Assembly: GCF_900111515.1 (NCBI RefSeq)
Contig: NZ_FOHS01000003.1
Coordinates: 620,001 to 684,000 of the forward strand
Reading direction: 5' to 3'
Length of the DNA: 64,000 bases
Source: Hymenobacter actinosclerus
Lineage (GTDB): Bacteria > Bacteroidota > Bacteroidia > Cytophagales > Hymenobacteraceae
The first letter of the stretch is position 1, and each line of letters opens with the position of its first letter. The notes under the pieces were generated by a model. The model ran no database searches. It was not told where the DNA came from and worked only from the letters and a program-made list of their open reading frames with translations. Position numbers and translations under genes: made by a program. Below are positions 49,089 to 56,735 of this stretch, piece after piece.

Positions 49089-50378
49089 ATGAGTACCAAG
49101 CTGCGTCTCATTATTCTGAGTTTCCTTCAGTTTTTTATCTGGGGCTCGTGGCTGATTACCATCGGGGCCTACTGGTTCCAGACCAAGCAGTGGTCGGGCT
49201 CGGAGTTCGGGGCCATTTTCTCCACGATGGGCATTGCCTCCATCTTCATGCCCTCGCTCATGGGCATCGTGGCCGATAAGTACATCAACGCCGAAAAACT
49301 CTACGGCGTGCTGCACCTGCTGGGCGGCGTGGTGCTGTGCACGATTCCGCTGGTAACCGACCCGAGCACCTTTTTCTGGGTGATTCTGCTGAACATGGTG
49401 TTCTACATGCCCACGCTGGCCCTCTCCATTGCCGTGTCGTACTCGGTGCTCAAGCGCGAGGGGCTCGATGTGGTGAAGGACTACCCCCCCATCCGCGTCT
49501 GGGGCACCATTGGCTTCATCGTGGCCATGTGGACGGTGAGTTTGCTGGGCTTCGAGAAGTCGGCCAGCCAGTTCTACGTGGCGGCCGGCGCGGCCTTCCT
49601 GCTGGGCTTCTACTCGTTCACGCTGCCCAAGTGCCCGCCGCTGGCCAAAGACACGCCCGGCCGCTCGGTGGTCGATGCGCTGGGCCTCAAGTCGTTTGCC
49701 CTGCTGCGCGACTCCAAGATGCTGGTGTTCTTCCTGTTCGCGCTGCTGCTGGGCGCCGCCTTGCAGCTCACCAACGCCTACGGCGACACCTTCCTGCACG
49801 ATTTCGACCAGAACCCGGCCTATAAAGACACGCTGGCCGTAAAGTACCCGGCCATTATCATGTCGATTTCCCAGATTTCGGAAACGCTGTTCATTCTGGC
49901 CATTCCGTTTTTTCTGCGGCGCTTCGGCATCAAGCAGGTCATGTTTTTCAGCATGATTGCCTGGGTTTTGCGCTTCGGCCTCTTCGCCTACGGCGACCCC
50001 GGCTCGGGCCTCTGGATGATTATCCTCTCCTGCATCGTGTACGGCATGGCCTTCGACTTCTTCAACATCTCCGGCTCGCTGTTCGTCGAAACCCAGACTA
50101 CGCCCTCCATCCGGGCCAGCGCCCAGGGCCTGTTCATGATGATGACCAACGGCTTCGGCGCGGTGCTGGGCAGTTCGGTCAGCGGCGTGGTGATTGAGCG
50201 TTACTTCACCGACGCCAACGGCGTGAAGGACTGGCACAACATCTGGCTGACTTTCGCGGCCTACGCGCTGGTGATTGCCGTGCTGTTCATCTTCCTCTTC
50301 AAGCACAAGCACAACCCCAACCTGGTAGCCGACAACGTGGATGAAGTAGAACCCCTGCTCAGCATCGAGCAGGCGTAA
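49089..50378 (+). CDS. Nucleoside:proton symporter family MFS transporter
   Basis: A 429-residue inner-membrane protein with 12 hydrophobic helices. The opening LRLIILSFLQFFIWGSWLITIGAY and the following FSTMGIASIFMPSLMGIVADKYINAE are typical for the NupG/XapB nucleoside permease group, as is VWGTIGFIVAMW near residue 140. It probably imports nucleosides with protons. Substrate range cannot be read from sequence. A structured leader precedes it. Two small DUF3592 genes follow closely on the same strand. Confidence 0.88.
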   Translation: MSTKLRLIILSFLQFFIWGSWLITIGAYWFQTKQWSGSEFGAIFSTMGIASIFMPSLMGIVADKYINAEKLYGVLHLLGGVVLCTIPLVTDPSTFFWVILLNMVFYMPTLALSIAVSYSVLKREGLDVVKDYPPIRVWGTIGFIVAMWTVSLLGFEKSASQFYVAAGAAFLLGFYSFTLPKCPPLAKDTPGRSVVDALGLKSFALLRDSKMLVFFLFALLLGAALQLTNAYGDTFLHDFDQNPAYKDTLAVKYPAIIMSISQISETLFILAIPFFLRRFGIKQVMFFSMIAWVLRFGLFAYGDPGSGLWMIILSCIVYGMAFDFFNISGSLFVETQTTPSIRASAQGLFMMMTNGFGAVLGSSVSGVVIERYFTDANGVKDWHNIWLTFAAYALVIAVLFIFLFKHKHNPNLVADNVDEVEPLLSIEQA

Positions 50379-50390
50379 CCCAGCGGCTCT

Positions 50391-50846
50391 ATGCGCCCTT
50401 TCCAGTTTGCACTGATTGCGGCGGGCCTGGGCCTATTGCTCCCCTTCATGCTTGTTGTGGGGAAGAAAATCCAGCTGTGGGGCGGCTCGGAGGCGGCCGT
50501 GGCGACGGTCGTACGCTACGAAGCGGAAGGCGGCCAGAACCGGCGCAACAGCAAGCCGGCCCTGTTTCCGGTAGTACGCTTCACTACCGTCCGGGGCGAA
50601 ATCGTCGTCGTCAAAAGCCCCACCGGAACGAATCCGCCCGCTTATCAGGTGGGCGAGCAGGTCCGGCTGCGCTACGACCCTGCCAGCCCGCAAACAGTAG
50701 AGTTGCCCGACTTTTCCAGCCAATGGCTCGGCACACTGGGCACCGGCCTTTTTGCCCTGCTGGGCGGCTGGCTGCTACGGGCCGCGCTCCGCCAGGACCC
50801 GCGAGAACATAAGAAGCAGGCTCAACGGGGATACAATGCGCGCTAA
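50391..50846 (+). CDS. DUF3592 family membrane protein, copy 1
   Basis: A 151-residue protein with a helix at each end (FALIAAGLGLLLPFMLVVG; LGTGLFALLGGWLLRAAL) and an extracytoplasmic beta-rich part between. The central pattern AVATVVRYEAEGG, then PVVRFTTVRGE, YQVGEQVRLRYDPASPQTVELPDF, is the DUF3592 signature. Function unknown. It starts 12 bases after the transporter stop and overlaps the second copy by 11 bases. The two copies share about the same layout and are tandem paralogs. Confidence 0.82.
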   Translation: MRPFQFALIAAGLGLLLPFMLVVGKKIQLWGGSEAAVATVVRYEAEGGQNRRNSKPALFPVVRFTTVRGEIVVVKSPTGTNPPAYQVGEQVRLRYDPASPQTVELPDFSSQWLGTLGTGLFALLGGWLLRAALRQDPREHKKQAQRGYNAR

Positions 50847-51264
50847 CTCCCTGGTATTCGCGGTTATTGGCCTGGGCCTGCTGGCGGCGGCAGCCTACGT
50901 GCTGGGCCAGAAAGCTCTGTTTTGGTATCAGGTCGAGGTAGTTACAGCTTCCGTAGTTGGCCACCGGATGGAATCGTCTGATTCCGAAAATGGCTATAGC
51001 ACACTGGTTAAGCATCCGGTGCTGGCCTTTACCGCGCCCGGGGGCCAGGTAATAGAAGTGCTGGGGCCGGGCGGTAGTGCCGTGCCGGACTACGAAATTG
51101 GCAAGCAGGTCCGATTAAGGTTTAACCCCAACAAGCCGAACCAGGTAGAACTGCCCGACTTTTTCAGCCGCTGGGGCGCCCTGCTGCTTTCCGCGGTACT
51201 GGCCCTGATGGGCACGCTCACGCTGTGGGTAGTGGCGGTATTCGACAGAAGCAGCCGGCAGTAA
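50836..51264 (+). CDS. DUF3592 family membrane protein, copy 2
   Basis: A 142-residue paralog of the preceding protein: N-terminal helix (LVFAVIGLGLLAAAAYVLG), middle domain with VTASVVGHRMESSDSENG, PVLAFTAPGGQ and YEIGKQVRLRFNPNKPNQVELPDFF, and a C-terminal helix (ALLLSAVLALMGTLTLWVVAV). The in-frame start at 50752 lies in the first copy and is rejected; ATG 50836 begins at the helix. The overlap of 11 bases with copy 1 suggests coupled translation. A clear terminator follows. Confidence 0.82.
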   Translation: MRANSLVFAVIGLGLLAAAAYVLGQKALFWYQVEVVTASVVGHRMESSDSENGYSTLVKHPVLAFTAPGGQVIEVLGPGGSAVPDYEIGKQVRLRFNPNKPNQVELPDFFSRWGALLLSAVLALMGTLTLWVVAVFDRSSRQ

Positions 51265-51326
51265 TGGCCGCCGCCCCGCAAATGAAGCAAAGCGCCAACG
51301 GCGGTTTCCACTTAGCATGCAATACA

Positions 51327-51363
51327 AAAGCCCCGTTTGGCAATATGCCAAACGGGGCTTTTT
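51327..51363 (+). terminator. Rho-independent terminator after the DUF3592 pair
   Basis: aaaagccccgtttggc, loop aata, gccaaacggggctttt. Perfect stem of 12 bp flanked by A and T runs. It also works in the opposite direction, but ndk ends about 80 bases further right. Confidence 0.9.
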
Positions 51364-51446
51364 ACGAAAAACGATTCTGCTGCCGCCTCCGCTATGAGCA
51401 CTGAAAAATCAGCGCAATCAGTGCAGAAATCAGCGCGAATCCGTGA

Positions 51447-51851
51447 TTAACCGAAGTAGAACTCGCCTTCAATCTGGGCGTTTTCGTCGGAGTCGGAGCC
51501 ATGCACGGCATTGGCTTCGATGCTCTTGGCGTACTTCTTCCGGATGGTGCCCTCCTCGGCGTTGGCCGGGTTGGTGGCGCCAATCAGGGTGCGGAAATCG
51601 GCCACGGCGTTGTCCTTTTCGAGGATGGCGGCCACGATGGGGCCCGACGACATGTACTTCACGAGGTCCTGGTAGAAGGGGCGCTCCTTGTGCACTTCGT
51701 AGAACTGGCCGGCCCGCTCGGGGGTCAGCTGCACTTTCTGGAGCTCCACGATGCGGAAACCGGCGGCCTCAATCATGCCGAGGATACCACCGATGTGGTT
51801 GTCCTGCACGGCATCAGGCTTAATCATGGTGAAGGTGCGGTTGGTAGCCAT
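51447..51851 (-). CDS. ndk: Nucleoside diphosphate kinase
   Basis: A 134-residue enzyme that transfers phosphate from ATP to nucleoside diphosphates through a phospho-histidine. The catalytic His117 is in [19 protein letters not shown] at the start and the [14 protein letters not shown] loop are standard. The start at 51851 fits the family; the open frame up to 52049 crosses a palindrome. A TACTTTTG box at 51898-51905 on the minus strand, about 47 bases upstream, is a good -7 candidate. It is near a nucleoside transporter but in opposite direction. Confidence 0.96.
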   Translation of the reverse strand: MATNRTFTMIKPDAVQDNHIGGILGMIEAAGFRIVELQKVQLTPERAGQFYEVHKERPFYQDLVKYMSSGPIVAAILEKDNAVADFRTLIGATNPANAEEGTIRKKYAKSIEANAVHGSDSDENAQIEGEFYFG

Positions 51852-52188
51852 AGGGCGAGGTATTTTAGTTGAAAACGATGGTGCGTATTTGCGGCCGCAA
51901 AAGTAGCAGGAAATAGTGAGTTGGCTGTTGCTGGTACCCACCCGGGATTGCCAGGGCTGAAGCCCTGGGCTATGGAGCGGATAGCTGAAGCTCTGATTAG
52001 CCCAGGGCTTCAGCCCTGGGAACCCTAGCACCCCTGGCACCCCTGGCAACCGGACACTGGCAACTGATATCCCCTACCTTTGCGCACCTTTCCGGAAGGC
52101 GGTTTGTTGGAGAGCGGAATATTTCCGAATTTTGCCGCCTTTGTATTTGGCCTAACTGGCCCACTTTCAGTTACCTGCCCCGTAGGAA
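51852..52188. repeat. Gene-free divergent region with palindrome and promoter boxes
   Basis: The 337-base gap between ndk and nrnA. A palindrome at 51946-52022 has ttgccagggctgaagccctg with the self-complementary cccagggcttcagccctggg; the self-pairing core gggcttcagccc occurs twice. A direct run ggcacccctggcacccctgg follows. TACTTTTG (51898-51905, minus) and TACCTTTG (52075-52082, plus) are promoter boxes for ndk and nrnA. No coding potential. Confidence 0.75.
52075..52082 (+). promoter_or_regulatory. Candidate -7 box for nrnA
   Basis: TACCTTTG, identical to the nuoA and nuoK boxes, 107 bases upstream of the nrnA ATG. No convincing TTTG at the -33 position. Confidence 0.4.
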
Positions 52189-53232
52189 ATGTCGCAAATT
52201 GCTGAGTTAAAGGAACTGCTGGCTCAACCCCGGCAGGTATTCATTACCACCCACCACAAACCCGATGCCGATGCGCTGGGCTCGTCGCTGGGCCTGGCTG
52301 GCTACCTGCGCAAGAAAGGCCATCAGGTGACCGTCGTGACTCCTTCCGATTATCCCGATTTTCTGGCCTGGATGCCCGGCAACGACGAGGTAGTGGTCTA
52401 CGACCCGCGCCGCAACGATGCCCGGGTGCGCCAGCTGATTGCCGAAGCCGAGGTGCTGTTCTGCCTTGATTTCTCCTGCCTGAGCCGCATCAACGAGCTG
52501 GGCGAGTACGTGCGGGCCGCCCAGGGCACCAAGGTGCTCATCGACCACCACCAGGAGCCCGAGGACTTTGCCCAGCTGGATTTCTCCAATCCTAAAGCGG
52601 CGGCCGCATCCGAGTTGGTGTTTGAGGTCATTCGCGACCTGGGCGACCAGGACCTGATTGACGCTGGCATCGGTGAGTGCCTGTACGCGGGCATCATGAC
52701 CGATACGGGGTCGTTCCGCCACCCCAGCACCTCGCGCAACGTGCACCTCATTATTGCCGAGCTGCTCAGCGCCGGCATCAACACCTCGGAGGTACACCGC
52801 CGCATCTACGACTCGCACTCGGAGGAGCGGCTGCGCTTTCTGGGCTTCGTGCTGAAGGATAAGCTAACCGTGCTGCGCGAGTACAACACGGCCTACATTG
52901 CCATTACCGCCGCCGAGCTGCGCCAGTACCACTCCAAAACCGGCGACACCGAAGGGCTGGTCAACTTCGCGCTCAGCATCGAAGGCATCGTGTTTGCCGC
53001 CATCTTCATCGACCGCACCCAGGCCGTGAAAATCTCCTTCCGCTCGGTGGGCGACTTCTCGGCCAGCGAGTTTTCGCGCCGCCACTTCAGCGGCGGCGGC
53101 CACCACAACGCCGCCGGTGGCATCAGCCACGAGCCGCTGCCCGCTACGCTCGACCGTTTCCTGGAGCTGCTGCCCGACTACCAGGTGCAGCTGCTGGGGG
53201 CGCCACTGGCCAGCCCGGCCCCGGTGGCGTAA
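52189..53232 (+). CDS. nrnA: DHH family phosphoesterase (bifunctional oligoribonuclease/PAP phosphatase, NrnA type)
   Basis: A 347-residue two-domain enzyme. The DHH domain has THHKPDADALGSS (residues 21-33), FCLDFS (near 92), Asp119-His120-His121 (IDHHQEPE) and the later MTDTGSFRHPSTS; the DHHA1 domain has the GGGHHNAAGG nucleic-acid-binding motif near residue 307. Enzymes of this type degrade very short RNA and dephosphorylate 3'-phosphoadenosine 5'-phosphate. Motifs are complete. The following FKBP gene is on the same strand 53 bases after the stop. Confidence 0.92.
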   Translation: MSQIAELKELLAQPRQVFITTHHKPDADALGSSLGLAGYLRKKGHQVTVVTPSDYPDFLAWMPGNDEVVVYDPRRNDARVRQLIAEAEVLFCLDFSCLSRINELGEYVRAAQGTKVLIDHHQEPEDFAQLDFSNPKAAAASELVFEVIRDLGDQDLIDAGIGECLYAGIMTDTGSFRHPSTSRNVHLIIAELLSAGINTSEVHRRIYDSHSEERLRFLGFVLKDKLTVLREYNTAYIAITAAELRQYHSKTGDTEGLVNFALSIEGIVFAAIFIDRTQAVKISFRSVGDFSASEFSRRHFSGGGHHNAAGGISHEPLPATLDRFLELLPDYQVQLLGAPLASPAPVA

Positions 53233-53285
53233 TTCGCCGTAACTTCGCCGCTGTTTTTGCACCCTCACTCCTCTCAAACCCCTTC

Positions 53286-54344
53286 ATGTTTTTTCAACGC
53301 AACTTTCTGAGCCTGGCCCTGGCGGCCGGCATCCTGGGCCTGGCTTCCTGCAACAAAAGCGGAGATTTCAGCAAGACGCCTTCGGGGATTGAGTACAAGG
53401 TTTTCAAGAGCACCGGCGCCGGCAAGTACGAAGCCAAGGACGTAAGCAAAGACGGCGACGCAACCTACAAGGACCGCATCGGCAAAATAATTGCCCTGCA
53501 CGTGGAGTACCGCACGGCCAAAGACTCCATCCTGTTCAACTCGCGCAAGCAGCAGATGGGCTTCCCGGTGCGCGTGCCGCTCGATTCCGTACGCAAAGCC
53601 CAGCGCGGTGGCCTCGAGGAAGCCATCAGTATGCTGGAGCCCGGCGACTCGGCCGTGTTCCGCTTCAACGTGGACACTATTTTTGCCAAGTCGTTCCGCC
53701 AGCCCGTGCCGCCGTTCATGAGCAAGGCCGGCAAAACCATGACCATGTACGTGAAGGTGGACAAGGTGCAGGCCCAGGCCGAAGCCATGGCCGACGTGCA
53801 GAAAATGCAGGTGGAGCAGCAGGCTAAAATGGCCGCGCACGCCGAGGAGCAGCTTAAAAAGGACGACGTAGCGCTGCAGGCCTACGCCAAAAAGAACAAC
53901 CTCACCGTTCAGAAAGACCCGTCGGGCGTGTACTACGCCATCACGACGGCCGGCTCGGGCCCCAAGCCCAAAGCGGGTCAGGTAGTGTCGGTACTCTACA
54001 AGGGCTCGTTGCTCGAAAACGGTAAAGTGTTCGACTCGTCGGAGAAAATGGGCAACAAGCCCTTCGACTTTGCTATCGGCCAGGGCCAGGTGATTCCGGG
54101 ATGGGACGCGGGCATTGCCCAGTTCCCGAAAGGCTCGAAAGGCGTGCTGCTGGTACCCTCGTCGCTGGCCTACGGGCAGCGCGGCGCCGGCGCCGACATC
54201 CCGGCCGATGCCATCCTGCGCTTCGACGTAGAGCTGGTCGACATCAAGAATGCCCCCGCGCAGCCGGCCGCTGGTCCGCAGATGGATGAGGCGGAGCTCC
54301 GCCGCCAGATTGAAGCCATGCAGCAGCAGCAGCAGGGCAAATAA
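53286..54344 (+). CDS. FKBP-type prolyl isomerase lipoprotein, two-domain (FKBP array 1)
   Basis: A 352-residue lipoprotein (lipobox LASC, Cys18 region). It has a degenerate FKBP-like N-terminal domain (about 30-165: GIEYKVFKSTGAG ... LHVEYRTAKDS ... LEPGDSAVFRF), a helical linker (about 165-210) and a canonical C-terminal FKBP domain (about 215-325: VYYAITTAGSG, VSVLYKGSLLENGKVFDSSE, VIPGWDAGIAQFPKGSK, LAYGQRGAG, ILRFDVELVDI). The tail is Gln-rich. The protein probably helps fold periplasmic or outer-membrane proteins. The last gene of the array (56736) has the same architecture. A strong terminator follows. Confidence 0.92.
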   Translation: MFFQRNFLSLALAAGILGLASCNKSGDFSKTPSGIEYKVFKSTGAGKYEAKDVSKDGDATYKDRIGKIIALHVEYRTAKDSILFNSRKQQMGFPVRVPLDSVRKAQRGGLEEAISMLEPGDSAVFRFNVDTIFAKSFRQPVPPFMSKAGKTMTMYVKVDKVQAQAEAMADVQKMQVEQQAKMAAHAEEQLKKDDVALQAYAKKNNLTVQKDPSGVYYAITTAGSGPKPKAGQVVSVLYKGSLLENGKVFDSSEKMGNKPFDFAIGQGQVIPGWDAGIAQFPKGSKGVLLVPSSLAYGQRGAGADIPADAILRFDVELVDIKNAPAQPAAGPQMDEAELRRQIEAMQQQQQGK

Positions 54345-54372
54345 TAGCGGGCAGCCGCTCGTTTACCTTACG

Positions 54373-54409
54373 CCCCCGGCCCTGTGTTGCAACCCGGCCG
54401 GGGGTTTTT
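54373..54409 (+). terminator. Rho-independent terminator after FKBP 1
   Basis: cccccggcc, a 14-base loop, ggccggggg and five T. It separates the first FKBP gene from the second. Confidence 0.88.
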
Positions 54410-54453
54410 GTATCCTGCCGTTACGGCCCGAACCCTCATTTCCTCTTTTACCC

Positions 54454-54972
54454 ATGTCTTTTTCCTTTCATTCCCGGCTGCGCAGCGCCGGCCAGCGGCT
54501 GGCTTTGCTGCTGCCCCTGTTGCTGCTGTTGGCGGCCTGCCAGTCGAACGAGCCCGCCCCGGACAACACCGACTACCCCGCCCGCGACGAAAAGCTCATC
54601 ACCGACTACATCAAGGCCAATAGCCTGACGGGCTTCGTGCGGCAGCCTTCGGGCCTGTATGTGGCCGTAACCCAGCCCGGCACCGGCGACCCGGCCCGCG
54701 CCGGCCAGCTGCTGACGGCCCTTTACACCGGCCTCACCCTCGACGGCCGGATTTTTGACTCGACGGCCAGCCGCAACAACCAACCGATTACCTTTACAGT
54801 GGGCCAGGGTCAGGTTATTCAGGGCTGGGATGAGGGCTTCATTGGCCTGCGCCCCGGCAGCAAGGCCATCCTGCTCATTCCATCGGATTTGGCCTACGGC
54901 GCCCGCGCCAACGGGCCCATTTCGGCCCACGCAGTGCTGCGCTTCGATGTGGAACTGCTGGGGGCTCAATAA
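54454..54972 (+). CDS. FKBP-type prolyl isomerase lipoprotein (FKBP array 2)
   Basis: A 172-residue lipoprotein (LLLLLAAC lipobox near residue 29) with one FKBP domain. The mature part begins with a helix ARDEKLITDYIKANSLTGFV shared almost word for word with the next protein. Catalytic-domain landmarks: LYVAVTQPGTG, LTALYTGLTLDGRIFDST, VIQGWDEGFIGLRPGSKAIL, LAYGARANG, VLRFDVELLG. The pattern is complete enough for activity. ATG 54454 is chosen since the upstream frame crosses the terminator of FKBP 1. FKBP 3 starts 27 bases downstream. Confidence 0.92.
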   Translation: MSFSFHSRLRSAGQRLALLLPLLLLLAACQSNEPAPDNTDYPARDEKLITDYIKANSLTGFVRQPSGLYVAVTQPGTGDPARAGQLLTALYTGLTLDGRIFDSTASRNNQPITFTVGQGQVIQGWDEGFIGLRPGSKAILLIPSDLAYGARANGPISAHAVLRFDVELLGAQ

Positions 54973-54999
54973 TTTCTTTTCACACGTAAATTCCAGTAT

Positions 55000-55506
55000 A
55001 TGAAACTCCGGCTTTCCCTGCTTCCTGCTTTTCTGGTGATGCTGCTTTTCGCCTTCGGAGCCTGCAAAAAAGGGACTGATGCTGAACCTGCCACCAACTA
55101 CATCGCCCGCGACGAAACCCTGATTACCGATTACATCAAGGCCAATAACCTGACGGGTTTCGTGCGCGATTCGGTGGTTTATGTGGGTATCACGAAGCCC
55201 GGCACCGGACCGCTGGCCAAAATAGGTCAGACGCTCGTTGTTAAGTATACGGGTACTACGCTCGATGGCAAAGTGTTCGACCAGACCAAGGAAACCACCA
55301 TCGGATTCCCGTTTGTATTGCGCGACGTGTTGGATCCGCAGCTGGATGTTATCAAGGGCTGGGCTATTGGTTTCCGCAACCTCAACAAGGGCAGCCAGGC
55401 CACGCTTCTTATTCCGTCGGAGCTGGCTTACGGGGGCACTGCCACGGGCAGCATACCGGCCCACGCGGTGCTGCGTTTCGATGTGGAGGTAATTAATATC
55501 AAGTAA
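55000..55506 (+). CDS. FKBP-type prolyl isomerase lipoprotein (FKBP array 3)
   Basis: A 168-residue lipoprotein (lipobox FGAC, Cys near residue 21). After the ARDETLITDYIKANNLTGFV helix comes the FKBP domain: VYVGITKPGTG, LVVKYTGTTLDGKVFDQT, VIKGWAIGFRNLNKGSQ, LAYGGTATG, VLRFDVEVINIK. The usual WD after GW is replaced (GWAIG), so the active site is slightly altered. It is the closest paralog of FKBP 2 and was probably made by tandem duplication. Codon use is a little less GC-rich than in FKBP 2. Confidence 0.92.
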   Translation: MKLRLSLLPAFLVMLLFAFGACKKGTDAEPATNYIARDETLITDYIKANNLTGFVRDSVVYVGITKPGTGPLAKIGQTLVVKYTGTTLDGKVFDQTKETTIGFPFVLRDVLDPQLDVIKGWAIGFRNLNKGSQATLLIPSELAYGGTATGSIPAHAVLRFDVEVINIK

Positions 55507-55547
55507 GCTGACCGGCCCCCTATGGGCGGCGGTTACTCTTTTGCTGT

Positions 55548-56099
55548 ATGATGATGAAAAAACTGACCTTACTTCTGTCGCTGCTTACGCTGCTGGTGGG
55601 TGGCGCGCTTGTAGGTGGCTGCAAGCAACCAACGAACCCCTACACCATCGACCCCAAGCTCATCGAGGCCCAGAAAAAAGCCGACGATGATACCATTCAG
55701 GCCTACCTGACCCGCCACGCCATCAAGACCTACCGGCGGCTCGATTCGGGTATCTACCTGGTGCCCGTCACCGATGGCCCAGCCGCCAACCCGCTGATTA
55801 AGGCCGGCCAGAAAGTGACCGTCAACTACGTTGGCAAGTTTATCAATAAGCGCAAAGAGTCGCAGGTATTCGAAGCTTCCAGCGCCAACCGCACCGACTG
55901 CGGCTGTTATACTTTCTACGTAGGCCAGGCAAGTCAGCAAGCTCCTACCGGAGTTCAACAGGCCATTACTGAAATGCGGCAGGGTGATAGAAAGCAGATG
56001 CTGATTCCATCGTACTTGGCATACGACTTTAGTGGGGCAGGTGCCGTACCCGCCAGCACACCGGTGCTGTTTGATGAAGAAATCCTGAGCGTAGAATAA
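55548..56099 (+). CDS. Divergent FKBP-type lipoprotein (FKBP array 4)
   Basis: A 183-residue lipoprotein (lipobox VGGC near residue 24) that starts MMMKK. The helix IQAYLTRHAIKTYRRLDSG resembles the helices of its neighbours. The FKBP domain is divergent: IYLVPVTDG, VTVNYVGKFINKRKESQVFE, then a Cys pair (DCGCYTF) absent from the others, QQAITEMRQGDRKQML, YLAYDFSGAGAVP. The conserved V/I-x-GW is missing, so prolyl isomerase activity is doubtful; a chaperone role is possible. It is 11 bases upstream of FKBP 5. Confidence 0.85.
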   Translation: MMMKKLTLLLSLLTLLVGGALVGGCKQPTNPYTIDPKLIEAQKKADDDTIQAYLTRHAIKTYRRLDSGIYLVPVTDGPAANPLIKAGQKVTVNYVGKFINKRKESQVFEASSANRTDCGCYTFYVGQASQQAPTGVQQAITEMRQGDRKQMLIPSYLAYDFSGAGAVPASTPVLFDEEILSVE

Positions 56100-56110
56100 C
56101 TGACAGCGCA

Positions 56111-56605
56111 ATGTGGCAGGTGATACGCTGGGCTACTTTGTTGCTGCTGGGCGGCGTGCCCCTGGCAGGCCACGCCCAGCGTACCCTCTCGGCCAGCGCC
56201 GCCCCGCCGGCCCCCGCCGACAGCCTGCTGGCGCGGGCTACCACTACGGCCTCGGGCCTGCGCTACGCCCTGCGGCTGCCGGGCGCCGGCCCGTTGCCCA
56301 CACCCGGCAGCCGCGTTACGGTTCACTACACCGGTTTTCTGGCCGCCGACGGCGCTATTTTCGATACGTCGGTGCAGCAGGGCGGGCCGCTGAAGGTGCG
56401 GGTGGGCCAGCGCGAGGTTATCAAGGGCTTCGACGAGGCGCTGCTGCTACTGCCCGCCGGCAGCCGGGCCCGCATCTGGATACCGGCCCGGCTGGCCTAC
56501 GGCGCCAAAGGCCGCCCCGACCCCGACGATGATACCGGCCGCCGCTACCTCATCCCACCCAACGCCGACCTTATTTTCGAGCTGGAAGTGTTGAAGGTGA
56601 AGTGA
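56111..56605 (+). CDS. Periplasmic FKBP-type prolyl isomerase (FKBP array 5)
   Basis: A 164-residue protein with a cleavable signal peptide (WATLLLLGGVPLAGHAQ) and no lipobox, so it is soluble in the periplasm. The FKBP domain is well kept: LRYALRLPGAG, VTVHYTGFLAADGAIFDTS, VIKGFDEALLLLPAGSRARIWIPARLAYG, and a loop of acidic residues (DPDDDTG) before NADLIFELEVLKVK. It starts 11 bases after FKBP 4, which indicates one transcript with FKBP 4. The stop is inside a heptad run (gaagtga units). Confidence 0.92.
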   Translation: MWQVIRWATLLLLGGVPLAGHAQRTLSASAAPPAPADSLLARATTTASGLRYALRLPGAGPLPTPGSRVTVHYTGFLAADGAIFDTSVQQGGPLKVRVGQREVIKGFDEALLLLPAGSRARIWIPARLAYGAKGRPDPDDDTGRRYLIPPNADLIFELEVLKVK

Positions 56606-56633
56606 GAAGTGAGAAGTGAGAAGTGAGTAACGG
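56599..56633. repeat. Heptad run at the FKBP 5 stop
   Basis: Four to five gaagtga units in a row; the first holds the last codons and TGA stop of FKBP 5. No matching right arm nearby. Confidence 0.85.
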
Positions 56634-56637
56634 TACG

Positions 56638-56674
56638 ACGGTCATTCGGCTTTGGCAGAATGACCGTCTTTTTT
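56638..56674 (+). terminator. Compact terminator with family A ends
   Basis: gacggtcattc, loop ggctttggca, gaatgaccgtc, then a T-run. The ends are those of family A palindromes, but without the long inner part. Confidence 0.85.
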
Positions 56675-56735
56675 CTTCCTTTCTTTGTAGCAGTGCTTTT
56701 GCGGCGCGCTTTTTTTTCTGCAGTTGATTTTGAGT

